A DNA stretch of 15,395 nucleotides from an uncultured Prevotellaceae bacterium (GCA_902775075.1 CACYKX010000059.1:1-15395); one strand, 5' to 3'. Positions 7,409 through 14,893 are shown, numbered from the stretch's first letter. The notes: generated by a model not told the origin, from the letters alone. Translations and numbers: made by a program.

Positions 7409-9343
7409 TTAAATCACTCTTATGTTCTTTTCAACATCCTTATCGCTCCAGTCCAACAACTGCTTGAATGTCTCATAGATGTTTATCTTGTCAGCATCTT
7501 GCTCGAAGCAACTATCACGGAAGATGACGCGCAGAGGTTGCTTGTCTGCCATTGCCTTTACAACGCTGTCCGTCACTTTTTCCGCAAAACATGCAACAAG
7601 GTCACCATCATTGACTGTGTAAATCATCTTGCCATCCACTTCTTCTGAGGACATTGGTAAGGACAGTTTTACGCCCCAGTCAAGCATACAGCCAAACAGA
7701 AGGTCAAGGTCATCACGATCACTCTTGACGTTATTCAAGAAAAGTTCAAGCTGGTCTTGATTATATTCCTTTGGTGTACGCTCAACATCCTCGAAGTTGC
7801 TTTCGTCAACACGGAATACACGGAATCCTGTATCTAAAGCTTTTGCTTCTGGATGCTCTTCCTTTATTTTCTTGCCAGCACGACGAATACGCTCCTTACC
7901 GATTTCGCAGATATTCTTATAGCCTGCAATAAAGGCTTCGCTGCCCTCTGGCGTTTTTTCTGGCAACTGCACCATAATGAATTTTCGGTTTCCTCCGTCT
8001 TCTGCATTGAGTTGCATCACAGCGTGAGCAGAAGTAGCAGACCCAGAGAAGAAATCCAAAACAACCTCATTGTCCGTGAAATTACTTTTCACAAAATTGT
8101 ATATGAGGTTAATAGGTTTCGTGTAATCGAAGTATTTATTTTCAAATAGTTCCTTGAATTCATTATCGCTTTCTTGATTATCACCATAGTCTGAAAGTAA
8201 CAAATCTGTGATAGATTTCCTATTCCCTTTTTCTTCTTCACTGACATCTCGTCTCAATCCTTTATTCGCAGTAATAAACAAAAGGTCATTGTCTATATAG
8301 TTGTCTATCTTATCTTGAGATACAGAAAATCTTGCAACAACGTCAACTTCATTTGTTGTGTATCCATTTTCGTAATGAACATCTTGCAAATATTCTACAT
8401 CCATAGTTTTGATACGATAGCGTCCTTTAGGAAGTATGCCGTTATCTCCTATTTTTACTCTTACATTCGATTTGAAATGTCTTGTACATTCGGCATTTGA
8501 TATGTTTATCACTTTTTTAGTCGCATCAGATAATGTTTCTGTGGACAATTTTTCAAGTGAATTGGCACTCTTTGCATAGACCAAGACATACTCCATTACT
8601 TTTGCTGTGTGTTTAGCGAGGAATGAAGGCTGTTTCTTTTTTTTCCAATGAAGAGTATCAATAAAGTTTTCGCGCCCAAATACTTCGTCACAGATCTTGC
8701 TCATATTTGTGATTTCATTCTCATCAATGGATATAAAAATAACTCCATTTTCCTTTAATAGGCTTCTTGCTACCATCAATCGAGCATATATCATTGAACA
8801 CCATTCAGAATGGAATCGGCCATTTGAATCGGTATTCTTTCTATATCGATTGCCTAATTCGTCGATGTTACCAGCAGCTAAATCCTCTTCTTCCAAAGAA
8901 CGACTACTGTCATCGTGATAAACAAAGTCGTTACCCGTATTGTAAGGCGGATCAATATAAATCATCTTCACCTTACCAAGGTAAGACTTTTGTAGTAGTT
9001 TCAGCACTTCGAGGTTATCGCCCTCGATATATAGGTTCTGCGTGTTATCCCAATCCACGCTATCCTCCTTAACAGGACGGAGTGTCTTGTTGATAGGACG
9101 CAATACTTCGGCACGTGCTTCCTGCTTACCAACCCAGTTGAACTCGTATGCCTCTGTAGCATCTTCAACTGTGTCGTCACCAAGCAGCTGACGTAAAACG
9201 TCAAAGTTTACCACACGCTTGATTTTTCCTGTCTTGGGGTCTGTGGCCTCAGTAAAACAGGAAGGTGCAATCTGATAGAGCGCATCAAGGTTGAGCTGCG
9301 CTCCATCAGCTGATTGTAAATCTAATCTTTCAGGTCTTTCCAT
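7409..9343 (-). CDS. mod: Type III DNA methyltransferase Mod subunit (beta-class N6-adenine)
   Basis: This 644-residue protein carries motif IV DPPYNTG at 131-137 before motif I DFFSGSATSAHA at 430-441. That order defines beta-class amino-methyltransferases and is standard for type III Mod. It should bind S-adenosylmethionine and methylate adenine on one strand of an asymmetric site, and it provides sequence recognition for Res. The segment between the motifs (about residues 220-410) is the target recognition domain. DNA coding for this segment (about 8100-8900) is visibly richer in A+T than the flanks: sample 60-base lines give about 28-38% G+C against 48-50% at 9061-9180. This suggests the recognition domain was exchanged. 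The gene follows the DUF4391 gene by 12 bp. No simple-sequence tract typical of slipped-strand phase variation was seen. Confidence 0.93.
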   Translation of the reverse strand: MERPERLDLQSADGAQLNLDALYQIAPSCFTEATDPKTGKIKRVVNFDVLRQLLGDDTVEDATEAYEFNWVGKQEARAEVLRPINKTLRPVKEDSVDWDNTQNLYIEGDNLEVLKLLQKSYLGKVKMIYIDPPYNTGNDFVYHDDSSRSLEEEDLAAGNIDELGNRYRKNTDSNGRFHSEWCSMIYARLMVARSLLKENGVIFISIDENEITNMSKICDEVFGRENFIDTLHWKKKKQPSFLAKHTAKVMEYVLVYAKSANSLEKLSTETLSDATKKVINISNAECTRHFKSNVRVKIGDNGILPKGRYRIKTMDVEYLQDVHYENGYTTNEVDVVARFSVSQDKIDNYIDNDLLFITANKGLRRDVSEEEKGNRKSITDLLLSDYGDNQESDNEFKELFENKYFDYTKPINLIYNFVKSNFTDNEVVLDFFSGSATSAHAVMQLNAEDGGNRKFIMVQLPEKTPEGSEAFIAGYKNICEIGKERIRRAGKKIKEEHPEAKALDTGFRVFRVDESNFEDVERTPKEYNQDQLELFLNNVKSDRDDLDLLFGCMLDWGVKLSLPMSSEEVDGKMIYTVNDGDLVACFAEKVTDSVVKAMADKQPLRVIFRDSCFEQDADKINIYETFKQLLDWSDKDVEKNIRVI

Positions 9344-9355
9344 TATTATGCTGTT

Positions 9356-10033
9356 TTATTGTTTTAACTCCTGTAATTCATTTTGCCATTGGGCTATCTG
9401 TTTCTTGATACCTCGTGCCTCTCCGTTCAACTCCATTTGGCGGTTCAGTTGTCGCTCGTTCCGTATTCGTTTCTGAATGGTCTCCACCTCCCGCTTAGCT
9501 TTGTCTATCAGCCCTTCCAACTCAACGATGCGTTTGGTATCTTCCGCCTTCTTGGTACCAAACCCTGAAACTTGTCCAGCCATTGCCTCATAGAGGGCAT
9601 CCATGTTCTGCCCTTCAAGTGTCAGTAATAGTTGATTATCTGTCAGCCATTCCGTAGCAAAAGTCTTGATGATTTTGAACTGTCCGTTCTGACCGTCTTT
9701 CCACTCTTTATAGTTAAGCAACACCTTATATCGGTTCTCGTATTCCAGAATGAATACCACATGACGCGGCATGTTCTGGTCAATGAAAAGAAAGACATCG
9801 TCGGGACAGTCCTTTGATTTCAGCGCGGCGGAGAAAACAACAATCTCATGCACCAGCTTGCCATCCTCCACATTGATAGTGGAGGGAGCCAGCTTGTAGA
9901 GCCAATGAATGCTAACCACATCATCCACAAAGCGCTGCTTTATCTTGGCATTCACTTCCAGATGCTTGTAAAAGGCATTCTTTGGTACGGGCTTGCCTAC
10001 AATGGTAGTTCGGGGAAACTTCAAGTCAATCAT
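9356..10033 (-). CDS. DUF4391-family protein with C-terminal coiled coil
   Basis: This 225-residue protein matches what I recall of DUF4391. It opens MIDLKFPRTTIVGKPVPKN, has a mixed alpha/beta middle (about residues 35-125, with VVSIHWLYKLAPSTINV and VFILEYENRYKVLLNY), and ends in a long charged helix (about 165-225, rich in E, K, R, Q) that should form a coiled coil. The biochemical role of the family is unknown to me. It lies 7 bp after the helicase stop and 12 bp before mod, so it belongs to the same transcript. DUF4391 genes recur beside SNF2 helicases and type III Mod/Res genes, which suggests an adaptor or regulatory subunit. There is no signal peptide or membrane segment. The family call is from memory of the pattern. 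Confidence 0.75.
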   Translation of the reverse strand: MIDLKFPRTTIVGKPVPKNAFYKHLEVNAKIKQRFVDDVVSIHWLYKLAPSTINVEDGKLVHEIVVFSAALKSKDCPDDVFLFIDQNMPRHVVFILEYENRYKVLLNYKEWKDGQNGQFKIIKTFATEWLTDNQLLLTLEGQNMDALYEAMAGQVSGFGTKKAEDTKRIVELEGLIDKAKREVETIQKRIRNERQLNRQMELNGEARGIKKQIAQWQNELQELKQ

Positions 10034-10040
10034 AGCCTAC

Positions 10041-13000
10041 TCAACGTATTATCAGAAAGGTGATTAACTCAAAATCATCTAGCCCCTTTACATCGCTCAA
10101 CAAAGCGGTAGTTTCGCCCACAGAGAAAAGACTTTCGATGTCCGATTCCTCCTTTACGCTTATGATGCTGTCTATGGCATTTGCAAGAAGGTCGCTGTAG
10201 TGCTGCATCTTCCTGCCGTCACAAGTTTCCTTGTTGATGATGGCACAGAGTTCTTTATCTGGCTTGTCCTGCCCTTTACATACATGGCGCATCACGTCGA
10301 GCAGTTTCTTGGGCTGTAGATGGTCGCAGATAACTGTTCCGTCATCGGCAATATAGACCATATAGAAGGGGTGTAGCAGATTCATCTTGTCAATATTGAC
10401 ACCTGCGTTCCTATTCTTTAGAATGTATATAACACCAGGCTTTGCCAAGTCGGTAGCCCCGACCACAGCGTTCATACCGAATGGAGCGTGCTCTACATCG
10501 GGATTATCCTTGATATAACTGAGCAGGTCGAGACGGAACTCATTAAGTCCCAAGTCCATGATGTTGATGCCCGTGTCCATGTCCTCGATGTCAACGACCT
10601 CCTCCTGTAATTTCTTTAACTGGTTCTTGCGGTATTCAAGGTCTCCCTTCTCGTTGGCTGAAAGCAAGTTGTCATCACCCGTACTCGTCAGGACTGTTGC
10701 TTTCATACGGCTCTCCACACGTCCTTTCAACTCGATATATTTGTCAAGTTCGATGTCAGGCCAATAGTTCACAAGCTGTATGACATCGTTCTTACTGCCT
10801 ATACGGTCTATACGTCCGAAGCGTTGGATGATGCGTACAGGGTTCCAGTGAATGTCGTAATTGATCAAGTAGTCACAATCCTGGAGGTTCTGACCTTCGG
10901 AGATACAGTCGGTGGCTATAAGCACGTCAATATCTTCTGTTGCCTTTGGAAACAGGACTGCACGGTCTTTTGATACTGGCGAGAAAAAGGTCAGAACATT
11001 ATTGAACGACATCGGGAACTTCGGAATGGTGCATCGTCCGTCGGTGCTACCAGTAATTAGTCCCACATTCAAGCCACACTCTTTCTTGATGCGATCAGCC
11101 AACTGTTCATAGATATAGTCGGCAGTATCTGCAAAGGCCGTGAAAATAAGTACCTTCTTGTTGCCCTCGTTAATAGGATGCTGGAATTTCTGTTTCAGGT
11201 CTGAGACAAGCATCTGCAACTTACAGTCATGCTCAGGAGTTATGTCTTTCAGCATCAGGAGAAGCAGTTTCAGAATCTCCAGGTCATGTCGCAAGTCATT
11301 CGACCAACGAACCACATCAATATCCCGAAGGTTTATCTTTGACTTCTTGCCCACAAACGGATCATTCTCACTATCGGTACTGTCAAGGTCATCGGTGAAG
11401 GTTGTTACGTCTATTGCTCCGTCACTTTTCCTGCCAATGACAGAAAGAGTCTGCTCTATGTAGTCTGTGATTCGGCCCAATGTTAAGCGGAAAGAATTGA
11501 CGCTACTCTCCAATCGTTTCAAAAGGTTTGTAGCCATCAACTTACGCAAGCCCTTCTCACGTCCGTCAATAGAGAGTCCAGAACCCTCCATGTTGATCTC
11601 GTAGTCATCCTTTACGCTGTCGAAGATATATAGCGACGGCGTGTAGATGCTGAGGTTAAGTTCGTTGAGTTGCTCGGCAATATCGCTGAATGTGATACTC
11701 TCATTGAGGTCAGTGAGTTTGGGACGACGTGATACTGGAGCAAGACGAGTCGGGAACTTGCCAATATCCTTGGTGTCGTAATACTTGACGATATGGCTAC
11801 GGCTGCGGGCTATAGTCACGGCATCGAGCAGTTCGAAGAAGTCGAAACTGAGCTCTTCAAGCAGCCGTTCCGTAGTACGATGCTCCGGTTGTAGTTTTGC
11901 CCATTTGTTGTAAGCTAACTGTGCGGTACGGAATATGTCATCTATGCTTCGCCCTATATTCAGGGCATCGTCAATCTGTTCCGCATGACCTTCATAGGCC
12001 AATTGCAACTGATTCTTCAAGTCGTTGAAGCGGTTGTTGACAGGAGTGGCAGAAAGCATCAGTACCTTGGTCTTGACACCTGCACGGATAACTTTCTTCA
12101 TCAACTTCTGATAGCGGTTTTCCTTGCGTGGCTCATCCTGTACAATATCGTCATCAAGATCTTCGTCATCCACATTGCCACCGTTACGGAAATTGTGGCT
12201 CTCGTCTATGACAATGAGGTCGTAGTTGCCCCAGTTGATGCGTTCGAGGTCGATACCTGCCGACATACCACGCTCACGGCTGAGGTCGCTATGAAAGAGT
12301 ATATCGTAACGCAAACGGTCCGCCACCAACGGATTGTTCTTGTAGTTGGTCTTGAAGGTACTCCAGTTGTCATAGAGTTTCTTGGGACAAAGCACAAGCA
12401 CGGACTTGTTGCGGTTTTCGTAATATTTGATGACACTCAGGGCGGTGAAGGTTTTACCGAGACCTACGGAGTCGGCAAGGATGCAGCCATTATACTTTTC
12501 GAGTTTATTGATGATGGCAAGTGCCGCATCTTTTTGGAAATTGTAGAGCTTGTTCCAGATGACACTGTTCTTGAATCCTGTAGCCTCATTTGGCAAAACG
12601 TCCTCGCTGATATCTTCAAGAAACTCGTTGAAGATATTGTAGAGAGTGATAAAGTAGATGAATTCAGGAGAGTTTTCATTATAGACCGTTTCGATATACT
12701 CCAGTACCTGTGCCGTTACATCCTTGAACTTATCGGAGTTTTGCCATTGTTCGTTGAAAATCTTCAGGTATTCCTCTGCGAAAGGTGATGGCATGACATT
12801 GACCATCGAATAAATAGCATTGCCTCGTTCACAGCCCAATTCTGTTGTTGTGAACTCATTGAAGGGTACGTATGCGCTTGGCTTCTGATTTTGGACATGC
12901 AGGAATCCTCCCATTTCTTCTTGCGAAGCATTGGACTTAAACTTAACCTTTCGACGAATCCAGTCGGCACATTCTTTGGCTATAGCTTTTTGTTCAAGCT

Positions 13001-13289
13001 TATTGCGAAGCTTAACTTCAAAGTCAGATCCGTACAAGTTGCGCTCACGGTTGAGTTTCGGAATAAAGAACTCCCTCTTTTCTTTTTTCGCCTTATCCTT
13101 GATAAAGGTTGGCGAAGTAAAGATAAAACGCAACTCATCAACGTTTTCAAGTTCGTCTTTCAAAGCTTCATATGCATAGATGGAGAAGGATGCAGCAGCA
13201 ATAGATACAGTTGAGTTTACAGACAACTTCATCTGTAGGTCATCTATTACTCGCTCGGATATGTTGTTTATTACTTTTGGAAGTTCCAT
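10041..13289 (-). CDS. SNF2-family helicase with PLD-like N-terminal domain
   Basis: From ATG 13289 the protein has 1082 residues. The N-terminal ~160 residues (around VSIAAASFSIYAYEAL, and later SAYVPFNEFTTTELG) resemble the PLD-like domain in front of some bacterial SNF2 helicases, but no intact HxKxxxxD is visible, so it is probably non-catalytic. The SNF2/SF2 core has a Q-like motif (YNFQKDAALAI), Walker A ADSVGLGKT (272-280), DESH (362-365), SATPVNNR, and motifs V and VI (ISEGQNLQDCDYLINYDIHW, then QRFGRIDRIGS). It should be a DNA translocase. The frame stays open 86 codons further up to 13547, but that stretch covers the promoter and structured leader, and conserved-looking sequence begins at MELPKVINN, so 13289 is preferred. 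First gene of the restriction operon. Confidence 0.85.
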   Translation of the reverse strand: MELPKVINNISERVIDDLQMKLSVNSTVSIAAASFSIYAYEALKDELENVDELRFIFTSPTFIKDKAKKEKREFFIPKLNRERNLYGSDFEVKLRNKLEQKAIAKECADWIRRKVKFKSNASQEEMGGFLHVQNQKPSAYVPFNEFTTTELGCERGNAIYSMVNVMPSPFAEEYLKIFNEQWQNSDKFKDVTAQVLEYIETVYNENSPEFIYFITLYNIFNEFLEDISEDVLPNEATGFKNSVIWNKLYNFQKDAALAIINKLEKYNGCILADSVGLGKTFTALSVIKYYENRNKSVLVLCPKKLYDNWSTFKTNYKNNPLVADRLRYDILFHSDLSRERGMSAGIDLERINWGNYDLIVIDESHNFRNGGNVDDEDLDDDIVQDEPRKENRYQKLMKKVIRAGVKTKVLMLSATPVNNRFNDLKNQLQLAYEGHAEQIDDALNIGRSIDDIFRTAQLAYNKWAKLQPEHRTTERLLEELSFDFFELLDAVTIARSRSHIVKYYDTKDIGKFPTRLAPVSRRPKLTDLNESITFSDIAEQLNELNLSIYTPSLYIFDSVKDDYEINMEGSGLSIDGREKGLRKLMATNLLKRLESSVNSFRLTLGRITDYIEQTLSVIGRKSDGAIDVTTFTDDLDSTDSENDPFVGKKSKINLRDIDVVRWSNDLRHDLEILKLLLLMLKDITPEHDCKLQMLVSDLKQKFQHPINEGNKKVLIFTAFADTADYIYEQLADRIKKECGLNVGLITGSTDGRCTIPKFPMSFNNVLTFFSPVSKDRAVLFPKATEDIDVLIATDCISEGQNLQDCDYLINYDIHWNPVRIIQRFGRIDRIGSKNDVIQLVNYWPDIELDKYIELKGRVESRMKATVLTSTGDDNLLSANEKGDLEYRKNQLKKLQEEVVDIEDMDTGINIMDLGLNEFRLDLLSYIKDNPDVEHAPFGMNAVVGATDLAKPGVIYILKNRNAGVNIDKMNLLHPFYMVYIADDGTVICDHLQPKKLLDVMRHVCKGQDKPDKELCAIINKETCDGRKMQHYSDLLANAIDSIISVKEESDIESLFSVGETTALLSDVKGLDDFELITFLIIR

Positions 13290-13476
13290 CTTCGCAAAAG
13301 AACTCCCAAGCTGTGTCTCGACAGGCGACCAAGCCCTTTTTACACAGCGAGGGAGTTCTATTATTCTTTGTTTTGCCTTACGGCTTTTGGTGGTCTTTAT
13401 CGAGAATATCCGCAACCCAATTGAAGCACGAAATGGAGGCTTGCCCCATTCGTCTCTTCCTAAGAGACGGATATTT
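13290..13476 (-). ncRNA. Structured 5' leader or small RNA upstream of the helicase
   Basis: Reading the - strand from the predicted transcription start (~13476) to the helicase ATG, about 187 bases hold several complementary stems. P1: AATATCCG (13475-13468) with CGGATATT (13412-13405). P2: CGTCTCTT-AGG-AAGAGACG (13469-13451), sharing two bases with P1. P3: AATGG/CCATT (13450-13432) with inner G-C pairs. P4: GCC-GTAA-GGC (13384-13375), a GNRA-type tetraloop. P5: a 9-bp outer stem AGAACTCCC/GGGAGTTCT (13359-13351 with 13307-13299) stacked on a 7-bp inner stem GCTGTGT/ACACAGC (13348-13342 with 13316-13310), followed by TTT. P5 ends 9 bases before the ATG, so it could hide or expose the start site or act as a terminator-like attenuator. 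I do not recognise a known riboswitch. Covariation is untested. Confidence 0.6.
13451..13469 (+). repeat. Left inverted repeat of candidate invertible promoter
   Basis: The sequence CGTCTCTTCCTAAGAGACG is itself palindromic around CCT. Its inner 17 bases (13453-13469) are the exact reverse complement of 13624-13640. The asymmetric CCT/AGG centre matches only in inverted orientation, which favours inversion over deletion. The same bases form leader hairpin P2. Confidence 0.75.
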
Positions 13477-13481
13477 GAGCA

Positions 13482-13512
13482 CAAAGATACCAATTTTTGG
13501 TCAAAATACACA
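13482..13512 (-). promoter_or_regulatory. Bacteroidota-type promoter driving the restriction operon
   Basis: On the - strand a perfect TAnnTTTG -7 box, TATCTTTG, lies at 13489-13482. A -33-like TGTG lies at 13512-13509 with 19 bases between (consensus TTTG; a true TTTG sits closer, at 13505-13502). Transcription should start near 13475, where leader stem P1 begins. A short dyad CCAA-AAA-TTGG (13500-13490) sits between the boxes and could be an operator. The promoter lies within the segment bounded by inverted repeats. Confidence 0.7.
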
Positions 13513-13555
13513 TTATTTAATAAGAAAACACGCTTTTTGCATATCATTTTTATAC

Positions 13556-13568
13556 TTTGTTTAGCAAA
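13556..13568 (+). repeat. Second inverted repeat set, left arm
   Basis: TTTGTTTAGCAAA is the exact reverse complement of 13649-13661. The pair is centred on about 13608 and brackets the right inverton repeat, so it is offset from the first set. Possible roles are accessory recombinase or excisionase sites, or a stem at the 3' end of the recombinase mRNA. Confidence 0.55.
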
Positions 13569-13623
13569 TCGCTATGCAAAACGCTCAAAAAACGCGGAAT
13601 ATCAATGACTTTTTGATTCTCTA

Positions 13624-13642
13624 CGTCTCTTAGGAAGAGATT
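13624..13642 (-). repeat. Right inverted repeat of candidate invertible promoter
   Basis: CGTCTCTTAGGAAGAGATT on the + strand matches the reverse complement of the left repeat in 17 of 19 bases. It is wrapped in a further 6-bp stem ATTCTC/GAGAAT (13616-13621 with 13643-13648). It lies 26 bases past the stop of the recombinase gene, so a terminator role for the recombinase transcript is an alternative or additional function, though no T-tract follows. Confidence 0.75.
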
Positions 13643-13648
13643 GAGAAT

Positions 13649-13661
13649 TTTGCTAAACAAA
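13649..13661 (-). repeat. Second inverted repeat set, right arm
   Basis: TTTGCTAAACAAA on the + strand is a perfect 13-base reverse complement of 13556-13568. It lies 7 bases beyond the stop of the recombinase gene. In recombinase mRNA that reads through, the two arms would enclose the hairpin at 13616-13648. Confidence 0.55.
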
Positions 13662-13668
13662 TCCTTGT

Positions 13669-14865
13669 TTACAACAATCCCAGAATCATCTTGTTTGCTT
13701 TATCAACAACCGACGTTTCCAGTGAAGCGAGGTATATTTGTGTGGTAGTCTCAGAGTCATGTCCCATTCCTTCACTGATAACTGATAATGGTACATTCTT
13801 TGCCTTAGCAGCACTTGCCCATGAGTGACGAGCCACATACATAGTCAGCGGTCGCTGGAGTTTCAGCATTGTGGATAGTTCTTTCAGCCGATAGTTGACC
13901 AAATGAAGGGCATTGTCATATTGTCTTCGTTCATCACCTTCATCTTTGATGATAGGGAGAAGGAAATCTGTCTTGTTTTCTGGGTATTTGGCGATGATTT
14001 CAGCCATACAATTCTCCCACTTGATGGTCAGTTCCTGACCTGTCTTTCGTCTTCGATAGGTCAGAATGCCATTCTTTATGTCTGTCTTTTTGAGATATGC
14101 CATGTCCACGAAAGACATACCTCTTGTGTAAAAGCTGAACATGAACATGTCACGGGCAAAGTCCAATGCCGAGTTCGCTGCCAAGTCCAAATCCTTCAGG
14201 GCTTTGATGGCCTTGATAGGTATAGCTCGCTTTACTGTCTTATCTACTCCCGTATAGACGTGACGGAATGGATAGTTCTGTGCTGTCAGTCCTTTCTCCA
14301 CTGCACGATTATAGACAGCTCGAAGGTTACGCATATAGAACGATATGGTGTTCATGCGTACCTCTCTGGTTTTCAAGTAAGCTTCATACATGAGCATCAT
14401 GTCAGATGTGATACCATCGAGTGGCACATCCTGCTCGTCTCGAAAAGTCATGAAACTTTTGAGAGTAGCTGTGTATGTCTCTGAAGTTCGGACTTTTCCA
14501 AACTGTTTCAGTTGAGCGATGACACCATGCATAAAGGTAAAGAGTGAGGACTCCTTGGTCAGTTTATGGAACATGGTAATCACGTCGTCTGCCGTGAAGC
14601 GACGACGCTCCGTTTCCAACGAGCGGACAACTTTTTCCAGACGGGCCACATCCCATGCCAGACGTTCTTGAATACCCAACAGAAGGTTGGAGCGATTTCC
14701 ATTTACGATAACGCTTTCAGACTCTGCATCCCATTCCTCAGCAAAGACCTTATAATCAGTATTCTGCTGCCTGACAACTCTGTTGTGGATAATCTGGAAA
14801 TAGAGACCTCCCTCCTTGCCATCCACCGTGGATGGTCTGAATTTTACCTTTATTGATGTCATCAT
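13669..14865 (-). CDS. Tyrosine recombinase (integrase/invertase family)
   Basis: From ATG 14865 the protein has 398 residues in three parts: an N-terminal arm-binding domain (about 1-85, beginning MMTSIKVKF), a SAM-like core-binding domain (about 105-200) and a catalytic domain (about 215-398). Catalytic residues are visible: Arg in YTRGMSFVDM (R248), Lys in RRRKTGQ (K274), Arg in YVARHSWAS (R346, with Tyr replacing the usual first His of HxxR, as is common in Bacteroidota), His in GMGHDSETTT (H369) and the nucleophile Tyr in IYLASLE (Y378). The frame stays open to 14997 but that part overlaps the preceding gene; 14865 leaves a 28-base gap. It could invert the neighbouring promoter segment, integrate the mobile element, or both. 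Confidence 0.9.
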   Translation of the reverse strand: MMTSIKVKFRPSTVDGKEGGLYFQIIHNRVVRQQNTDYKVFAEEWDAESESVIVNGNRSNLLLGIQERLAWDVARLEKVVRSLETERRRFTADDVITMFHKLTKESSLFTFMHGVIAQLKQFGKVRTSETYTATLKSFMTFRDEQDVPLDGITSDMMLMYEAYLKTREVRMNTISFYMRNLRAVYNRAVEKGLTAQNYPFRHVYTGVDKTVKRAIPIKAIKALKDLDLAANSALDFARDMFMFSFYTRGMSFVDMAYLKKTDIKNGILTYRRRKTGQELTIKWENCMAEIIAKYPENKTDFLLPIIKDEGDERRQYDNALHLVNYRLKELSTMLKLQRPLTMYVARHSWASAAKAKNVPLSVISEGMGHDSETTTQIYLASLETSVVDKANKMILGLL

Positions 14866-14893
14866 ATTTATTCTTTTAACATTTTCTATGGGG

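Larger units (their letters stand above)
13451..13642. other. Candidate invertible promoter segment (inverton)
   Basis: About 155 bp lie between two 17-bp inverted repeats. The segment is A+T rich and contains the TATCTTTG promoter facing the restriction operon. A tyrosine recombinase gene lies next to it. This matches known Bacteroides invertible promoters in size, repeat length and promoter placement. In this orientation the operon should be ON. After inversion the promoter would face right, antisense to the recombinase gene. Inversion itself cannot be seen in a single sequence. Confidence 0.55.

Noticed and set aside
11985..12788. Long + strand open frame of 267 codons.
   Set aside because: It lies wholly opposite the helicase ATPase domain, has no recognisable motif, and is explained as an antisense shadow.
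4334..13289. DISARM or BREX system.
   Set aside because: A SNF2 helicase and a methyltransferase are present, but no drmA/drmB/drmC, pglZ or brxC-like genes; Mod and Res are typical type III subunits.
13375..13384. Group II intron domain V or a known riboswitch in the leader.
   Set aside because: The GCC-GTAA-GGC hairpin is too short for domain V and no intron protein is nearby; stem arrangement fits no riboswitch class I know.
13290..13547. An 86-residue N-terminal extension of the SNF2 helicase, in frame up to an ATG at 13547.
   Set aside because: It would run through the promoter, inverted repeat and leader stems, and the composition does not look like a domain. The start at 13289 fits the protein better.
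13451..13642. The paired repeats as direct repeats for excision, or as an att core.
   Set aside because: Because each repeat is nearly palindromic, a direct alignment also works, but the three central bases match only in inverted orientation (17 bases exact). Not fully excluded.
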